A DNA stretch of 64,000 nt from Liolophura sinensis (taxonomy: Eukaryota > Mollusca > Polyplacophora > Chitonida > Chitonidae), in assembly GCF_032854445.1 (NCBI RefSeq), contig NC_088303.1:5215501-5279500 (forward strand), written 5' to 3'. A model generated the notes under the pieces. It saw only the letters and a program-made list of their open reading frames with translations, made no database searches and was not told where the DNA came from. Below, piece after piece: positions 47,157 to 59,829 of the stretch. Position numbers and translations under genes: made by a program. The first letter of the stretch is position 1, and each line of letters starts with the position of its first letter.

Positions 47157-48559
47157 TTGTGACTGGGTGCTATATTCAATTTAATTGGGCATTCTTAAAA
47201 AGTTAGGTTGATCGGTTGGGAGAGATTTCGGTTTTTTTTAAAATTCTGGTTAATGAAAAAGAAATGAACATTAAGAGAAAAAATATTCAAAAATAATAAA
47301 AAACCTAATTAAAAACCAGATTGGTCTGCCTTTGTGTATGGTCAGTCAGGTCACACCCAAGGAACGTATTTTTAACAACGGCCCGGGTATACACGTAAAT
47401 TTTTACACCTCGAACTGTTTACACCTGCAGGAAAATAATGTGATCTCGTGTACCAACTTTATATTCTGTGATCAGATACATTGTAATATTTAGTTCTGAC
47501 TGCTTATTGTTATGATTTTAAGGAGATTTTATTACAATGCATTATTTTTTTTTGTATCATGGGCATATAAATCTTTTCTTAATACTACAAAGTGTTCCGC
47601 TGTATCATCTCGCCTTCAGTGTCTCAGGAATGTATGTTGATTATTTAGAATTGGTCTAGTTAGTACGTAAAAGTATATGATTGGGATTTAATTTATAAAA
47701 CTTTATGGAATTTTCAAACTTATGTTTTTTTCTTTTTTTTTTCTATTGCTTTTTCAGTCTTTCTTAGCGCTTTGGAGCTCAGTGTCTGTTTATAGCATCA
47801 AGTAAACAGATTTATAAGTGCACCGTGGGTTTATCAACATGTTATTTTTTAATTTGGGACCTGATTGCGAAGGCTTCATGAAACCCTTAGGGAGGTGATT
47901 AACGAACGGGCTCGCAGTAAATCAATTAATTCCTCATTTATGTGACTCGGTAACAGACAGGAATTGCGGATAGGACGACAGGGCCAAGTTTGTGAGCATT
48001 TGCTAACTGGATTATTATGATTTACGACATTGTCCCGCTCGGCCCGTATATTCAGCGGTCAACCTGTGGGACGTTGCACTTGTTTCACTTCCTTGTTCTT
48101 ATATTTAATCAGTAGAAGGCACTGAAGATCCAATCGTAGGAAACATCGTTTTGGATTGTATTACATGTACTAAAGTTATTTTGGGGTTATCATAGGGAAG
48201 CGAAAGTGCTCATTTAAACTTTGGCTGTTATCAAAATTTGCATGAAAACGTGTAAGCATTTGACTGAGTAAATGACAACAAAAATTTGTCCGTATAATCG
48301 TTTCCTTCATTAGATATAACTGCAGACGTACAGCATACAGAGTAAGTCCAGGGCAGCGACGACGATAGCTGGCAAATGGCCACCCGTAACCCGTGAAATA
48401 CAGCCTCTTGTCAATTTACCTCAGTTATACAGGGTTTTATTCTAACTCTTCATGTAAATGATTAAATAATAGCAAATTACACGCCTCCTGTCACCATGGC
48501 TTAAGCAGAATGAGGTAAAAAAAAATGCAGTGATGTTAATTGCAATGTATTATACACTC
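47157..48559. other. FMO-A 3' flank, no gene seen
   Basis: AT-rich non-coding sequence with the FMO-A poly(A) hexamer near its start. No repeats or domains were recognised. Confidence 0.5.
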
Positions 48560-48694
48560 CTGGGGCTCCCGTCCCCGAGGGGATTAGCACGCCAGCGCAG
48601 CGCAATGACCCAGGAGCCTCCCACCAATGCGGTCCCTGTAACTGAAATATTCTTGAGTACTGCGCAAAACAGCAAACAAACAAATAAATAAATA
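48560..48694 (+). mobile_element. SINE family A, copy 11, internally deleted
   Basis: Forward copy with head (GATTAGCACGCCAGCGCAGC, AATGACCCAGGAGCCTC) joined directly to the tail GAAATATTCTTGAGTACTGC and AATAAATAAATA. The middle of about 110 bp is missing. Confidence 0.87.
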
Positions 48695-49384
48695 TTAGAC
48701 GTCACTGATGTAGAAATATTCACAAAGCTGTGTTGTCATCACATTTAGCATACAATAACATTTTCACTGTTCACTGACAACACTGGTCATACCAGCAGTA
48801 TGGCGGAACTCTTAAGTAGGTCGGTGGTTTACCCTTGAGTATGTGACGTAAAGAACAATCAATTTAATAAAGACAAGAATTAAATCCAGTGCAGTTGGAG
48901 ATACTAGGGCAGATAGAAGATAAGAGCTAGCTTTAGGATCGGTTGGCTGTATGTTCTCAGCTAAGCTTCCACAATAACTTCAATTCTTTCTGAAAGATAG
49001 TTCGAAGAGAATGAAACAGGGCTCAGGTCTAGGTATGGGAGCGCTCTCGGTGGTTGTAAACTAGAGTTGGACCATGCCTAAACACAATCAAAATACATGA
49101 AGTTTCCCCAAGATACAAGGATATGCCAAACACCGCATGTTCGGATCACTGTCCATATACTGCGGCATGTTGCGGTTTGATGTTTTCGGTAAAATTCAGT
49201 TCCAGGTGAGAGAACATTAGTTTTAATCGCTATTGGGCCTGACCTGCTTGAGACAGCGTCATGCATGATAAGATTGAAATTTTGTGGAAGAACTAAACAA
49301 ATGCGGCAGTTATATAGGATTGGTTTAGACCAATTTACACACGTGATGGTCAAATAGGATGTTCCAACAAAACAGCAAGTATTA

Positions 49385-49983
49385 GGTGGGCATAAAAAAA
49401 TAGGCCGTACTCTGACACTCAATATCTCCGAAACCCTCTTACGTCAGCTTCTCAAAATTTACACACTAAAAAGCCATTATGTCCTAAGTATACAGACCAA
49501 ATTTCAATTTCACCCTTTAAGATTTCTGTTCATGGGACCAAAATCAAAATAGAGTCAAAAACGCATTAACATTAACAATGCTGTTCTACCTTGTTTTAAT
49601 TGAAAAGGTGATCAATTCCTAGTCCGCCGCAGAGAAAACCATCTTGATTCAGCAAAACTTGTGCCTATCTGGCAGAAGAGTTTCTCTAACACTAGAGCCA
49701 GACAAATTTTCCAGGTGGCACTTGATTGACGCGTGTCAGACGCAGCGCGTGCTCCACTCATGACACATGACAGGTGATGCAATGTGGGATACCAGAACGT
49801 GCTTTATTGAGGCTATGTTTTCATTTTAACCCTGTGTACAGACTACTCAAGCTATTGCCTTGAAAATTGGTCAGTATATTAACAAAATCATGCCATCTGA
49901 ATGTCTAAAGTTTGAAAGGGTTTGAACAAAATAATGCAGCAATGAAGTATCAAAGTACGGCCCATTTTTTTTTTATGCCCACC
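49385..49983. mobile_element. Foldback/MITE element with about 35-bp terminal inverted repeats
   Basis: GGTGGGCATAAAAAAATAGG and CCGTACTCTG at left match, inverted, AAAGTACGGCCCATTTTT and ATGCCCACC at right. Length 599 bp. A 114-codon minus frame (49078-49422) overlaps the left end without a known domain. No clear target duplication. Confidence 0.75.
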
Positions 49984-50141
49984 CGATATAAATAAGCCAT
50001 GTATTATTTGGTAGTGGGAAGGCCTAACGGTCCAGCCGGCATTCCGAGAGAACAGTTAACGTTACATCTGCCTCCACAGGTTTACTCTGCACTCTTTCAG
50101 ATGGTTTATCAGGTACCAGCACGTGATTATTGCTTTTTATC

Positions 50142-50315
50142 TTATTTATTTGATTTGTGTTTTACGCTGTACTCAAGAATACTTCATTTATACGACAGCG
50201 GTCAGCAATATGGTGGGAGTAAACCCACGACCATCCGCCGGTTTCTCGAAACCAGCCATCATGGGTTGGACTTAAACTCACAGCGACCGAACTGGTAAGA
50301 GGGTCCTGAGTCATT
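50142..50315 (-). mobile_element. SINE family A, copy 12, internally deleted
   Basis: Reverse copy from TTATTTATTTGATTTGTG through TACGACAGCGGTCAGCAATA to CACAGCGACCGAACTGG and GGTCCTGAGTCATTGG, with the centre shortened. Confidence 0.86.
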
Positions 50316-51069
50316 GGCTTTTAATCTTAATAGCTTTGAGATGCATATTGTTTGCACTACACTTTCGTGTTGTAAATGTTTACAAATCCTACAGTCTAAC
50401 GTTATACTCATTTAATATTTGCGTTTTAGATATTGTGTGTATAAGTTAAATCCAAGTATTTGGGTAGAAAAATTGGAAGCATTGAATGGATTCATTACAT
50501 GGTTGAAGGGCCATTACATTAATGATTCCCACTGTCATGTTGAGCTGTTCAAGCATTATATCATGACGTTGTCTGTACACTTCTGACCATTCCCATTTGG
50601 AAAGGGGCTAATTCGAGGTAAATTTGTGAATTCCATGGTGACATAATTAAGCGACATTTTTAAGTGAGTTTGTCCCCATATCATATGGTTCTAGTTTTCA
50701 AATCGAGTAAACATTTGCATTATCTCGTCGGGGAACGGATTGTATAGGGATTAATGTGATTCCTAAACAGGAGGCATACGAGAAGCAAGCATAATCCCAA
50801 ACCTGGGCAGGGAATTGGTGAATTTCCTTACATTTTCTCACTGTTCGAAGGGGACGGAGGGGGCAGGGGTGGGGGCGTTCGTTGAAGACCAGTTATACAG
50901 CCACCACTATATAGCGTACAAATTTGTATATCACACGCACGAAAGCTCCTCATTAGCTTGTCGCGGGTTTGTGGTTTACCTCTAGCAAACCTTGAGTATC
51001 GCTTTAAACGAAAGCAATCCATTATTTTATGAATAATCGATTGAAAGTTGCGCTTCACATTCATATAAG

Positions 51070-51194
51070 CCTATCATCGCTGTGGGACTGATTCAGTGTG
51101 TCACACCGCATCTTATATAACGGTACCTACGCCTATCACCGCTGTGGGACTGATGCAGTGTGTCACGTGCACATCTTATATAACGTTACCTACG
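51070..51194. repeat. Two-copy direct repeat, 62-bp unit
   Basis: CCTATCATCGCTGTGGGACT..GTGTCAC..ATCTTATATAACGGTACC at 51070 recurs at 51132 with few changes. Non-coding. Confidence 0.88.
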
Positions 51195-51760
51195 GGAGCA
51201 GAAGTGGACTGGAACCGGCCATACAAGTGAGTACAAGTACAGGTGATTTTGCCCATGTGAAGGACAGTCGGTGTGGATTGTCCATGTTTGTACTTTGGTA
51301 CATCTGATGTAATAAGGTGATACGGCGTGAGATTTACATGAACATTACACGCTAGTTAAGTGATTAGATGCATTCCTGTATCACACAGATGTAGATCACA
51401 CCACAGGCACAGGCAAGCACACAGTAAACGCCATGTTTCGGAACTCACGCTCTCATACATAGTTTATATATATACAGGCTAGATGAATAGCCGCATGCTA
51501 ACTATACAGTGAGCGCTGGGCGGGAGATTCAAACTGAGCTGGGTGCGTATCATTGTGGAATCGCCTGTGTCTTGTATAATGATGTACATTACCAGAACCC
51601 TGCATCCTCCATGACTGCTCTACCTGGAAATAGCAATGCTTAGACTGGAAACAGAGGCGTCGGTAAAACATTGATTACTTGACGGAAGTTGATTTGCAAT
51701 AGAAACGTTGGCCTAGATTCATTTTGTGATTTGTAGTTAACTAATCCATTCTTTCATATA

Positions 51761-52220
51761 CACTCTCAGAAATCTTGATTCTTCACGGTTCTTCAGAGAA
51801 CCGCGTGGTTCTTTGCTCTCATAGTTGGTTCTCTATGGAACCTATTGGTATATATGTAATATAATCCAAAATATTTGATTTAGTACATGGGTAAACAATA
51901 AACGTCTCTGGAAACGTGAAATCTAACCATAAATGTTGCCTACAGGTACTCTGGCGGTCGTTAGGTGGCTCTGGTTCAACCTTAATGGCCTTTTGATGGT
52001 GTGGGTTGAGAAGAATCAGCATGGCCGAAAGTACTGTACAGGCCAGTGACGTTTCACGGTCTGTAAACCGTGTTTGCGCTTTGCTGCAGGTCGAAGAACT
52101 CGGTGCAGCGAAAAAAAGATTAACATTTGGTTCTATGGTTGGTTCTAACTTTGGTCTCACCTGTGAAGCATGCCAAAGAACTTAGTCAGGTGCATTGAAG
52201 AACCAACAATTCTTAGAGTG
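51761..52220. mobile_element. MITE with TA target duplication
   Basis: Ends CACTCTCAGAAATCTTGATT and AACAATTCTTAGAGTG are inverted copies, flanked by TA on both sides (51759-51760, 52221-52222), as expected for Tc1/mariner-type non-autonomous elements. Inner stretches rich in GGTTCT(T) occur near both ends. Length 460 bp. The minus frame 51819-52160 inside it looks incidental. Confidence 0.78.
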
Positions 52221-52921
52221 TAGGTCCTTTATGTAACGGTGGCATACTACATCGCTATACTCTCAACCGGCCCATGATGGTCCGAGATTGTTGTCCTAGG
52301 TATGGCAAAGTTCTTATCGGCCAAGGATCTTCCCATCCAAAGAGGACTTTTGCCGTCTTTGACACTGGCCAAACTTCACGTTACAGTATAATCTTGGACT
52401 AAGTTATTGAAATTCACATGCACGGAAACCTCAAGTGAGTTGTCACATATCTACTTTATTGAACCAGAGTACACCGTTAAATAATTAACGGTGAGTTATA
52501 GTAAACACGGCAAAACCCTCAACACATCTCGGCATCAAATCAACCTATTTATGTGAAAACTGTTATTGAAAATTTTGCGAATTAACGCCTACAACCCTAT
52601 GACACATTCCGAGAAAACCCTTTCGACCTATACCCACGCGGAGCGTATAGCTGTGCACAAAGAGGAACTGTTACTATAGAGTGTGTAAATCTCTGGAGTA
52701 AAATCCCCTAGAGACCAAAATGTCTTTAAAATTGTTCACCGATCGTGTCTTTCCGAAGCTTGCTCCAACGGACGAGGAATCCCCGGACAACCTGGAAGCA
52801 GTCCACTGCGATGTGAAATCAACAGTATTTGATGTCTTTAGTTTAGCTTTAAATTAATCACACACCTAGCAGAATTAGCTTATATACATAACAAGTGTCC
52901 TAATTAGTTATCATAATATAG

Positions 52922-55900
52922 TTACACACTTCCAACAACTCTGAAGTTCTCCGAGTCGGTCAGTTCGTAGCAAATTTTCTTGTAGTTCATCAGATCTTTG
53001 ACCCTGGTGGCATGGACATGGTTGTATAGATTCTGCAGAGATTTGTCAATGGGCTGGAAATGACCAATGACGGCTAATTCATCGTTGTAGCTCCACTGTC
53101 GTTTACCCATCAAGTGCGCATGGCGGATCGGAAGTCCTTCCCCTAATCTTCGCTGGAAGTCAGCCTCGGTGTCGGCATCCATTTCCTCTTTACACGGCAG
53201 CTGAACAGAGCCCTCTAGAATCGCCATGGTAACCAGAATTTGACAATGGAATTGCGGAAAGGGGCAGATGATTTTGCACATCCCTATGAAAAAGAGGGTG
53301 GGGAAGGTAGTGTGGATCATGTGCTTGTAAAGGGGAGTAATTCTCTCATCCTTAATCTCTAAGCCACATTGCTTTGACAGAAACGGGAATGAAAACTTGT
53401 AGCCTGTGCAGTAGACGATGGCATCAGCGACGACCCTCCTGCCGTCTTTGAACACAACAGCGTTCTGTTCCAGGTGGTCAATGCCCGTCACCTGCTCCAG
53501 ATTTGATGGCATTTCACTTTCCACCAGTGGTTTGTTGTGGCTCAACAGAACCTGTAAGAACAAGGCATTTTCTATAAATAAAGACGACTTCCTCAAATTT
53601 AATACACTAAATTCATCATCATATAAATGATAGCGGAGATCGTAATCCAAGTACTTACGGACCGTCCAAAAGATGCAGATAAGAAAGTGATTTAATTATG
53701 TAAATGTGGATCGATAGGCCTACAGTTTATTAAAGGTAACATTCTTCAGCTGTAAGCAATCGATAGAAAGTATAAGTGATATTCTTTATACGTTATGCTT
53801 TATTTGTGCATGCTTCAGTAATGATAATTAATCAACTGATGGGTGAAAAATTACCTTTTTTGCCACTTTGCTAATCTCAATAGAGATGTCCAGACCGGAA
53901 GAAGCTGCACCAAGGCAAACCACTGTCATGTCCTGGAAGGGGTCCGCTTCCCGGAAATCATGGCTGTGCATCACTAGACCGCGGAAGTCGGCAGACCCTG
54001 GCAGATCTGGGAGCAGGGGAGTGGAGTAATGCCTAAGGAAGACAGTTCATAGAACTGAAGGGCTTGAGTTCTTGATCAGCATAACCCCAAAGCGCCTCTC
54101 ATCGTAAAAGAGCTGAGAATACTATGGACATTTACAAGCAGAAGATTCTATGAAATGTATTTAAGAACGCATGCCTGAGGTTTTACGTCGCACAGAACAA
54201 TTTGTCAGTCATATGAGGCGAGGACTCATTAGGTGCGTGTACGTATACCGTGTCTTCTAGTTTGTAACAGATTGAGTTCATGCCGCTAAAAAAAGTGCTG
54301 CCGACACTGATGTATTATGCCGCACACCAGACAACCAGTTCTGTTTCCTTGCTCTAACCTCTGACTGCTGAGCGCCAACCGAGGCAGGAACAAGTACCAT
54401 TTTTAGACTGTGGTGTCATGGAAGTTTAAGCGGTGTCATGGAAGTTTAAGCCTCGGTCTTCGTAGTCACCGGGACGTGCATTTGCAATGTTTGTAATAAA
54501 GAGATTTTAAATCAATTAGACGAAGCCCTGATGATAAAGGTTGAAAAGTGCTACATAAATCATAATAATATAAAAACAATTTTGCAAACGTTATATTCAT
54601 ATGAGCTCACTTATCCCTGCACCCTGGATGCTTCCGCAAATTACGTCATTAACATTATCTTTATCCCCAAATTAAGCCATGGCTTTCATCAGTCAAAAGA
54701 TCACAAAACATTGCACATTGCGTGGAGCGAAGGTCATCAGATTTAAAGACTTACAAATAAATTTATTTTCTAGCCACTAGACACGCTATAGAACTGTGCC
54801 GCATGATATGCCTCATGTAATTTACAATGAAGAACCCTATTACCTGAAAAGTAGCCATTAGGTTATCAAACATCGCCGATGAGTGATATCATGGTTCAGA
54901 ACGTTTAATGACGTGCAAAGAAAATGGCCTTACGTAATCAAGTAGATATTGGGCAAAGATATGGACCAACCCATTGCAAACCATGACTGAGTCGAACTCT
55001 TCTGTGTGCAGAGGGGAGGAAGTGTCCAGGAGGTTTCTGTACGTTAGCCGCCAGTGTTTGAAGCAGTTCTTTTCCTGGATTGGTTTGACTTCCTCTACAC
55101 AGGTGTTAAACTGAAGGTATACAGTGTGGCATTTAAGACCAAAACAATTACTGTCTGTGTTTAATAATCTGTTCTAATTTATTATTTTACATACTTTCTT
55201 AATTCTTTGGTGCTTTGTGTTAAACTTTGTTTTGGAAATTGGTCCTGTGGTTATTGACCTGGAACTCTGGTTGACGGTTGACGGCTTATGAATGCCTGAT
55301 TCAAATCAACATTGATATTTCAAAATATGAAGAAATATAATAAAATTGTATCGTGTTCTTGTTGAATTTTGTACAGAGAACCAACATTAAGTTGTTACGG
55401 TTTTTCCAGTTTACAAACACTTGATCCAAAATTGCTTCATGCAAATACATCAGCAATTATCTGAAGCCTGTACCAGTACAAATTTTATTAACATGTCAGG
55501 GAAACAAATCTTCCTTAACATTCTAGTAAGATTTTAATATTGATTGTGTAGAAATCTCGTGTCGATAAAATGACAGTTAACATCACGCCCAATGAAAAAA
55601 CTTTGGGGCAAGTTTTAATATATGTTGACATTTGCATGCGCAATCCAGTTGTTTTTGTCCTATACATACCTTAATATACTGCTCCAGGTTGTAATGCTTT
55701 CCGTATTCCTGAAGGTACTCCAAGACTTCCGAGTGCTTAATAAAACTTGGCAATTCTTCCCGGAACGGAAAGTCTGGAAAGGCCATCACTTCCTTGGGAA
55801 TGTTTGTACTGTGAAAATCAAGGTTGCAATCTAAGAAATGAAAATCAGTATTAGATTGATTTGAGATCTGTTTTATTCTTTCCAGCTTTATAAGTTTAAG

Positions 55901-58900
55901 AAATACAGATCTGTACTTTTCCACGCACTAACGTAGAATTTGAACTTTTCAAGCGTTCCGTTCTCAACATGTCAAAGCTTTACGCTACAAATGTTTCATT
56001 AGAAATTCTTCAAAAATAGTTGTTTACGAAGTTCGGATGTTGTCCAAGTGGATGCGTCGGTTATGTTTGTGTTAATTGCGATTTTATGGTTATATTTTCT
56101 CTGCATAATGCGAGATGTAAACTTGAAATTACTTTACACAACTGAAAATCCGTTTTCGTCGCGTACATCTCACACTTTGAGGACAGCAAAGGGGACATGT
56201 CCCGTTTTCTGATTAGTGCATCTAACGATGCAGAGGGGTTAATGTGGTCAACTGATCTCAGAGCTAAGTATTAGAAAAAACCTTATGTGCACACATCCGT
56301 GGCATTACTTCAATAGCCTTCTCAGTTGTTTGGTGGTTTGTGTGAAAGGTTGGCCTTGAGATTTTTGAACTGGGACGTATAAATCAGACAAACATAAATA
56401 TATGTATGCTGGGCAGCCCGATATAAAGTCTACACTATAATCTAGAAGGCAGGGCATACATTCATACTTTCGCAAGGGAATGTACAGGAACAGCTTAAAC
56501 TAACAGTTCAAAACAAGTGTATTTTCAATACATATTAATTTCTACATGAGGAAAATAAGTAAGAGTTATACTGACCGTCAAATTATTACCCTATGAGTTA
56601 CATCAGACATTCGTATATTATCAATTGCGTCATTATAGACATTCGTATACTGCCTTATGCATCAAAAAAGAATTCGTAGACTGCCCTATGCGCCACAGCT
56701 GACATTCGGATATTGACATACGCGTCATAACAGACAGTCGTATGTTGTCCAACACACGCGTCAAAACAGACATTCGCATACTGCCAAATGCGTCAAAACA
56801 GACATTCTTATGTTGCCAAATGGGTCAAAACAGATATTCGTATACCGCCTTAAGGGACAAAACAGAATTCGTATATTACCTTATGCGCGACAGCAGACAT
56901 TTGTATATTACCAAATGGGCATAGCAAACATTGGTACAGTATACTGCCATACGAGTTAAAACAGACATTCGTAAATGGCCATACGCTTCATGACAGAAAT
57001 TCGTATGTTGCCTTATAACAGAATATATCGCCTTATGCGTCTTGTCAGATATTCGTATATTGAGATCTCCGGGGGTGGTAAGTACAAATGTAACGAGAAA
57101 ATGGCTGTTATCTCCTATCCTTACGGTGAGGTGAGGTGAATTTTCGAGTAACAGTGACACACTGACACACTGACACACATACATAATGCACGAAGAAGCC
57201 GAGGTAACGGGACATCTGTGACAGATCACGCTAAAGACACCTTCAGATCACGTGTTATCCAGAACCATGTATTCACATGGACAGCTTAATGGACACCCGT
57301 GTATGGGATAAAAATTCTATCTAAAATATAACGCATTTTGTCATTTGAAACCTTCCACCAGATGGCTAGTGGAGATCTTTTTGCAGCGTAGAAAATTTCT
57401 TACCGATTTGAATAATGATATTTATAGACAAAATTAGGTTATACACCCCTTACGACCACTTGATATCAAGTATCACTGACTGAATATAGAAATGTATGCT
57501 CTCTGTCTGGAAAAGTTCACCACGTGATCTTATCTCGAGACTCCGTTATCGGACAGTGTGCCACGTCACCAATAACGTCACATTGTTTACACCTGGAAGA
57601 TGTATTTTCACCAGCTGTCCCGTTTGTTTATATTTACACAATAGATCATTTATGAGCGTCGATAAAGTTATGCACAAATATTTTTGATTCGTAATCAGAA
57701 ATGGATTGGACAGAGAAATTTTTGAGGGGTGCTATAAACACATATATCATCACCTGATATTTTATTCTTTATGTCCACAGGAAAATAAACACAGAAAAAA
57801 AAACCCCACTTGTGAACAAGGCAAAAATAACACTTGTTGGGATGCACCTATATATCAGTTATTTAACACAACAATTATTTAAAACTGTTATTTAATGTAC
57901 ATGTGAAACGAATTCAGTGGAGTTGGATCGTGAATATGTTAGCTGTTGTTGCATTTTAACTCGATCATACAACTCCAGTTTTCAATCGTCCGTCATTTCT
58001 AAATAATGGTCTCAGCGAATGGACTATGCATTCGTGAAGTCCGGCTCCTCTGCATTATTTCCACGTAAATGTGTATTAAATGTTATGAAAACACGGCATT
58101 TTGAGCTCTTCATCAAATAACGTATAAAATATTACAAATAACATCACTGTATACCGCTATGTGTAATTTGCATAAGCCAAGATTGTAGGGGTTGTATAAA
58201 TGGCTACTATTTAAGCATTTACATGAAAAACAAGGCCCTAATTGAGCAAAATAGACAAGATGCCGGATTCACCCGTTTATACGTGTGATCATTTGCTAAC
58301 TATAACATTAACTATGATGTAGTCTTTCATATCGTCATAATAATCTCGCTTATTAATGGGTTTTGGGTTCAGACTGCATACTGTGGATTGCATATTTTCA
58401 TTTATGTTGTTTGCAAGTGATATAAAAGTAACATAAAAGACAGATGAGTGACTGAGTTAGTGCTTGGGGGTTAACGTCGTACTTAACAATTTTGCAGTAT
58501 TTGCATTTTGCAATATGACGACGAAGGAATCCTTTTAGTGAGATCAGCGACAGGCCAGTCAACTAAATGGCAAATCACATACATGGATGTCGTATCCCCT
58601 CCTCGTCAAAAATACAGACGGGAGCATTTCGTCAAAAACATCGTTTATTTTGTTTTTAATGCAAGTAATACACATATTTTTTTTATTTAACTGATTGTTG
58701 TTTGAATCTGCACACAAAATCGGATCACTTACACGACGGGCAGTGGCTCAGTTGGTTAGCGCGCTCGAGCAGGGTAATGACCCAGGAGCCTCTCACCAAT
58801 GCGGTCGCTTTGAGTTCAAGTCCAGCTCATGCTGGCTTCCTCTCCGTCCGTACATGGGAAGGTCTGTCAGCAACCTGGCGATGGTCGTGGGTTTCCCCCG

Positions 58901-59757
58901 GGCACTACCCGTTTTGCTCCCACCAGAATGCTGGCCACCGCCGTCGTATAAGTGAAATATTCTTAAGTACGGCGTAAAACACCAATGAAATAAATAAATA
59001 AATACAGGACGGACACCAGATCTAAGCTGGATTCGAACCAGCTCCTCATTTAGGACAATCGCTGTTCGGGTTATTTCGGCCTACCACAAATGCAAAAAGC
59101 TCCCATTCAGAAAATAAAATAATCAAAACCCCCACAGGTGTATCATATGCCTACCTTTCTTCCGTAGGCATTAGTGCTCGCTGAACACAAAAGTATACAT
59201 TCGATCCTTTGATAAGCTGATTTTAGGTCTATTTTGTTTAATAATTTGGTTGAAATTGAATCGACAGATGGACAAAAATAACACCATGAACCCCATATCG
59301 GCATAAGTATATAAAACTTGCAGATAGACCCGTATGAGTCGCTGGTAGAGCGTATTGGCCTATAGGACCGCCAGCACCACTCCAGGTTATATACAAATAT
59401 ATTCAGGCGTCTTGTATATCCACTAACTGTAATAAATTCCATACATACAAAACTGCAACACTATCTGCTTCTACTTTTTAAAAATCAACTTGAATGGAAG
59501 TTTGAATTTTGCCTGGTGTCAAACACATGAAAGAAAAAAAAAACTCACCGGAGTGACTTGTACATGCTAGAATGAACCGGTAGACCAAACCGGTCGGTGC
59601 CGACCTGATCTGTGTAGACCCAGGTCCCGCCAACAGTATCCGTCTGCTCGAAAGCTACCACGGAGAAATCTTCGGGTCTGGAGGAGTAGTGCCTGAGGGC
59701 GCAGAGTCCGGCAGAGCCCGCCCCGATCACAGCAACTCTTTTTGGTGTCGTGTCCAT
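52922..59757 (-). CDS. Flavin-containing monooxygenase (FMO GS-OX-like), copy B
   Basis: Five exons on the minus strand: 59757-59549, 55808-55670, 55110-54971, 54032-53855, 53551-52922 (1296 nt, 431 aa). Exons 2 and 4 equal the copy A exons in length (139 and 178 nt) and all four intron phases are the same (2, 0, 2, 0). Motifs: FAD-binding GAGSAG at 12-17, FMO signature F179-x-G-x3-H185-S-x2-F189, NADPH-binding GAASSG at 204-209 (the usual second Gly is Ala), and CTGY in exon 5. Strong similarity to copy A runs throughout, for example NIPKEVMAFPDFPF and CPFPQFHCQILVTMAILEGS. Exon 3 lacks the SENTPP insertion. The start at 59757 (MDTTPKRVAV) is the only ATG close before the FAD motif. The gene is convergent with copy A, 5.8 kb between stops. 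Confidence 0.95.
54183..54407 (-). mobile_element. Decayed SINE family B copy (FMO-B intron 3)
   Basis: Recognisable pieces TTTACGTCGCACAGAACAAT, TTGTCAGTCATATGAGGCG, CAACCAGTTCTG and GAGCGCCAACCGAGGC are in family B order, strongly diverged. The tRNA-like end is absent. Confidence 0.7.
56590..57065. repeat. Degenerate minisatellite, about 34-37 bp unit (FMO-B intron 1)
   Basis: Repeated CAGACATTCGTATAYTGCC and TATGCGTCAAAA in about 13 uneven copies. An old, mutated array, unlike the sharp arrays elsewhere in the window. Confidence 0.82.
57066..58440. other. FMO-B intron 1, no feature seen
   Basis: AT-rich intron sequence. Nothing recognised beyond short direct repeats (ACACTGACAC near 57160). 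Confidence 0.45.
58442..58535 (-). mobile_element. SINE family B fragment (FMO-B intron 1)
   Basis: Only the tail side is present: GAGTGACTGAGTTAGTGCTT, GTTAACGTCGTACTTAAC and AATATGACGACGAAGGAATC. The rest is lost. Confidence 0.8.
58741..59005 (+). mobile_element. SINE family A, copy 13, best preserved (FMO-B intron 1)
   Basis: Forward copy starting CAGTGGCTCAGTTGGTTAGC, a good A box, with GAGTTCAAGTCCAGCTCATG as B-box-like part. The intact body is GGGAAGGTCTGTCAGCAACC, GTGGGTTTCCCCCGGGC and GCTGGCCACCGCCGTCGTAT, with an end of AACACCAATGAAATAAATAA. It is the best consensus source for the family. Antisense to FMO-B. Confidence 0.93.
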
Positions 59758-59800
59758 CTTCTTACCAGTTCGTCCGACTGAAACAAACGAAAGAGACGCC

Positions 59801-59828
59801 TTATTTAAACCTCCGCATTTTAACCAAT
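59801..59828 (-). promoter_or_regulatory. FMO-B core promoter candidates (TATA-like, inverted CCAAT)
   Basis: On the gene strand ATTGG (59828-59824) precedes TTTAAATAA (59809-59801), about 45 bp before the ATG at 59757. Spacing suits a TATA-driven start near 59775. The DR1 found before copy A is not present here. Confidence 0.45.
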
Positions 59829-59829
59829 C

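Noticed and set aside
49078-49422. 114-codon minus frame
   Set aside because: Overlaps the end of a foldback element, has no domain and no splice support.
58741-58850. tRNA gene
   Set aside because: A- and B-box-like sequences belong to a SINE head; no full cloverleaf.
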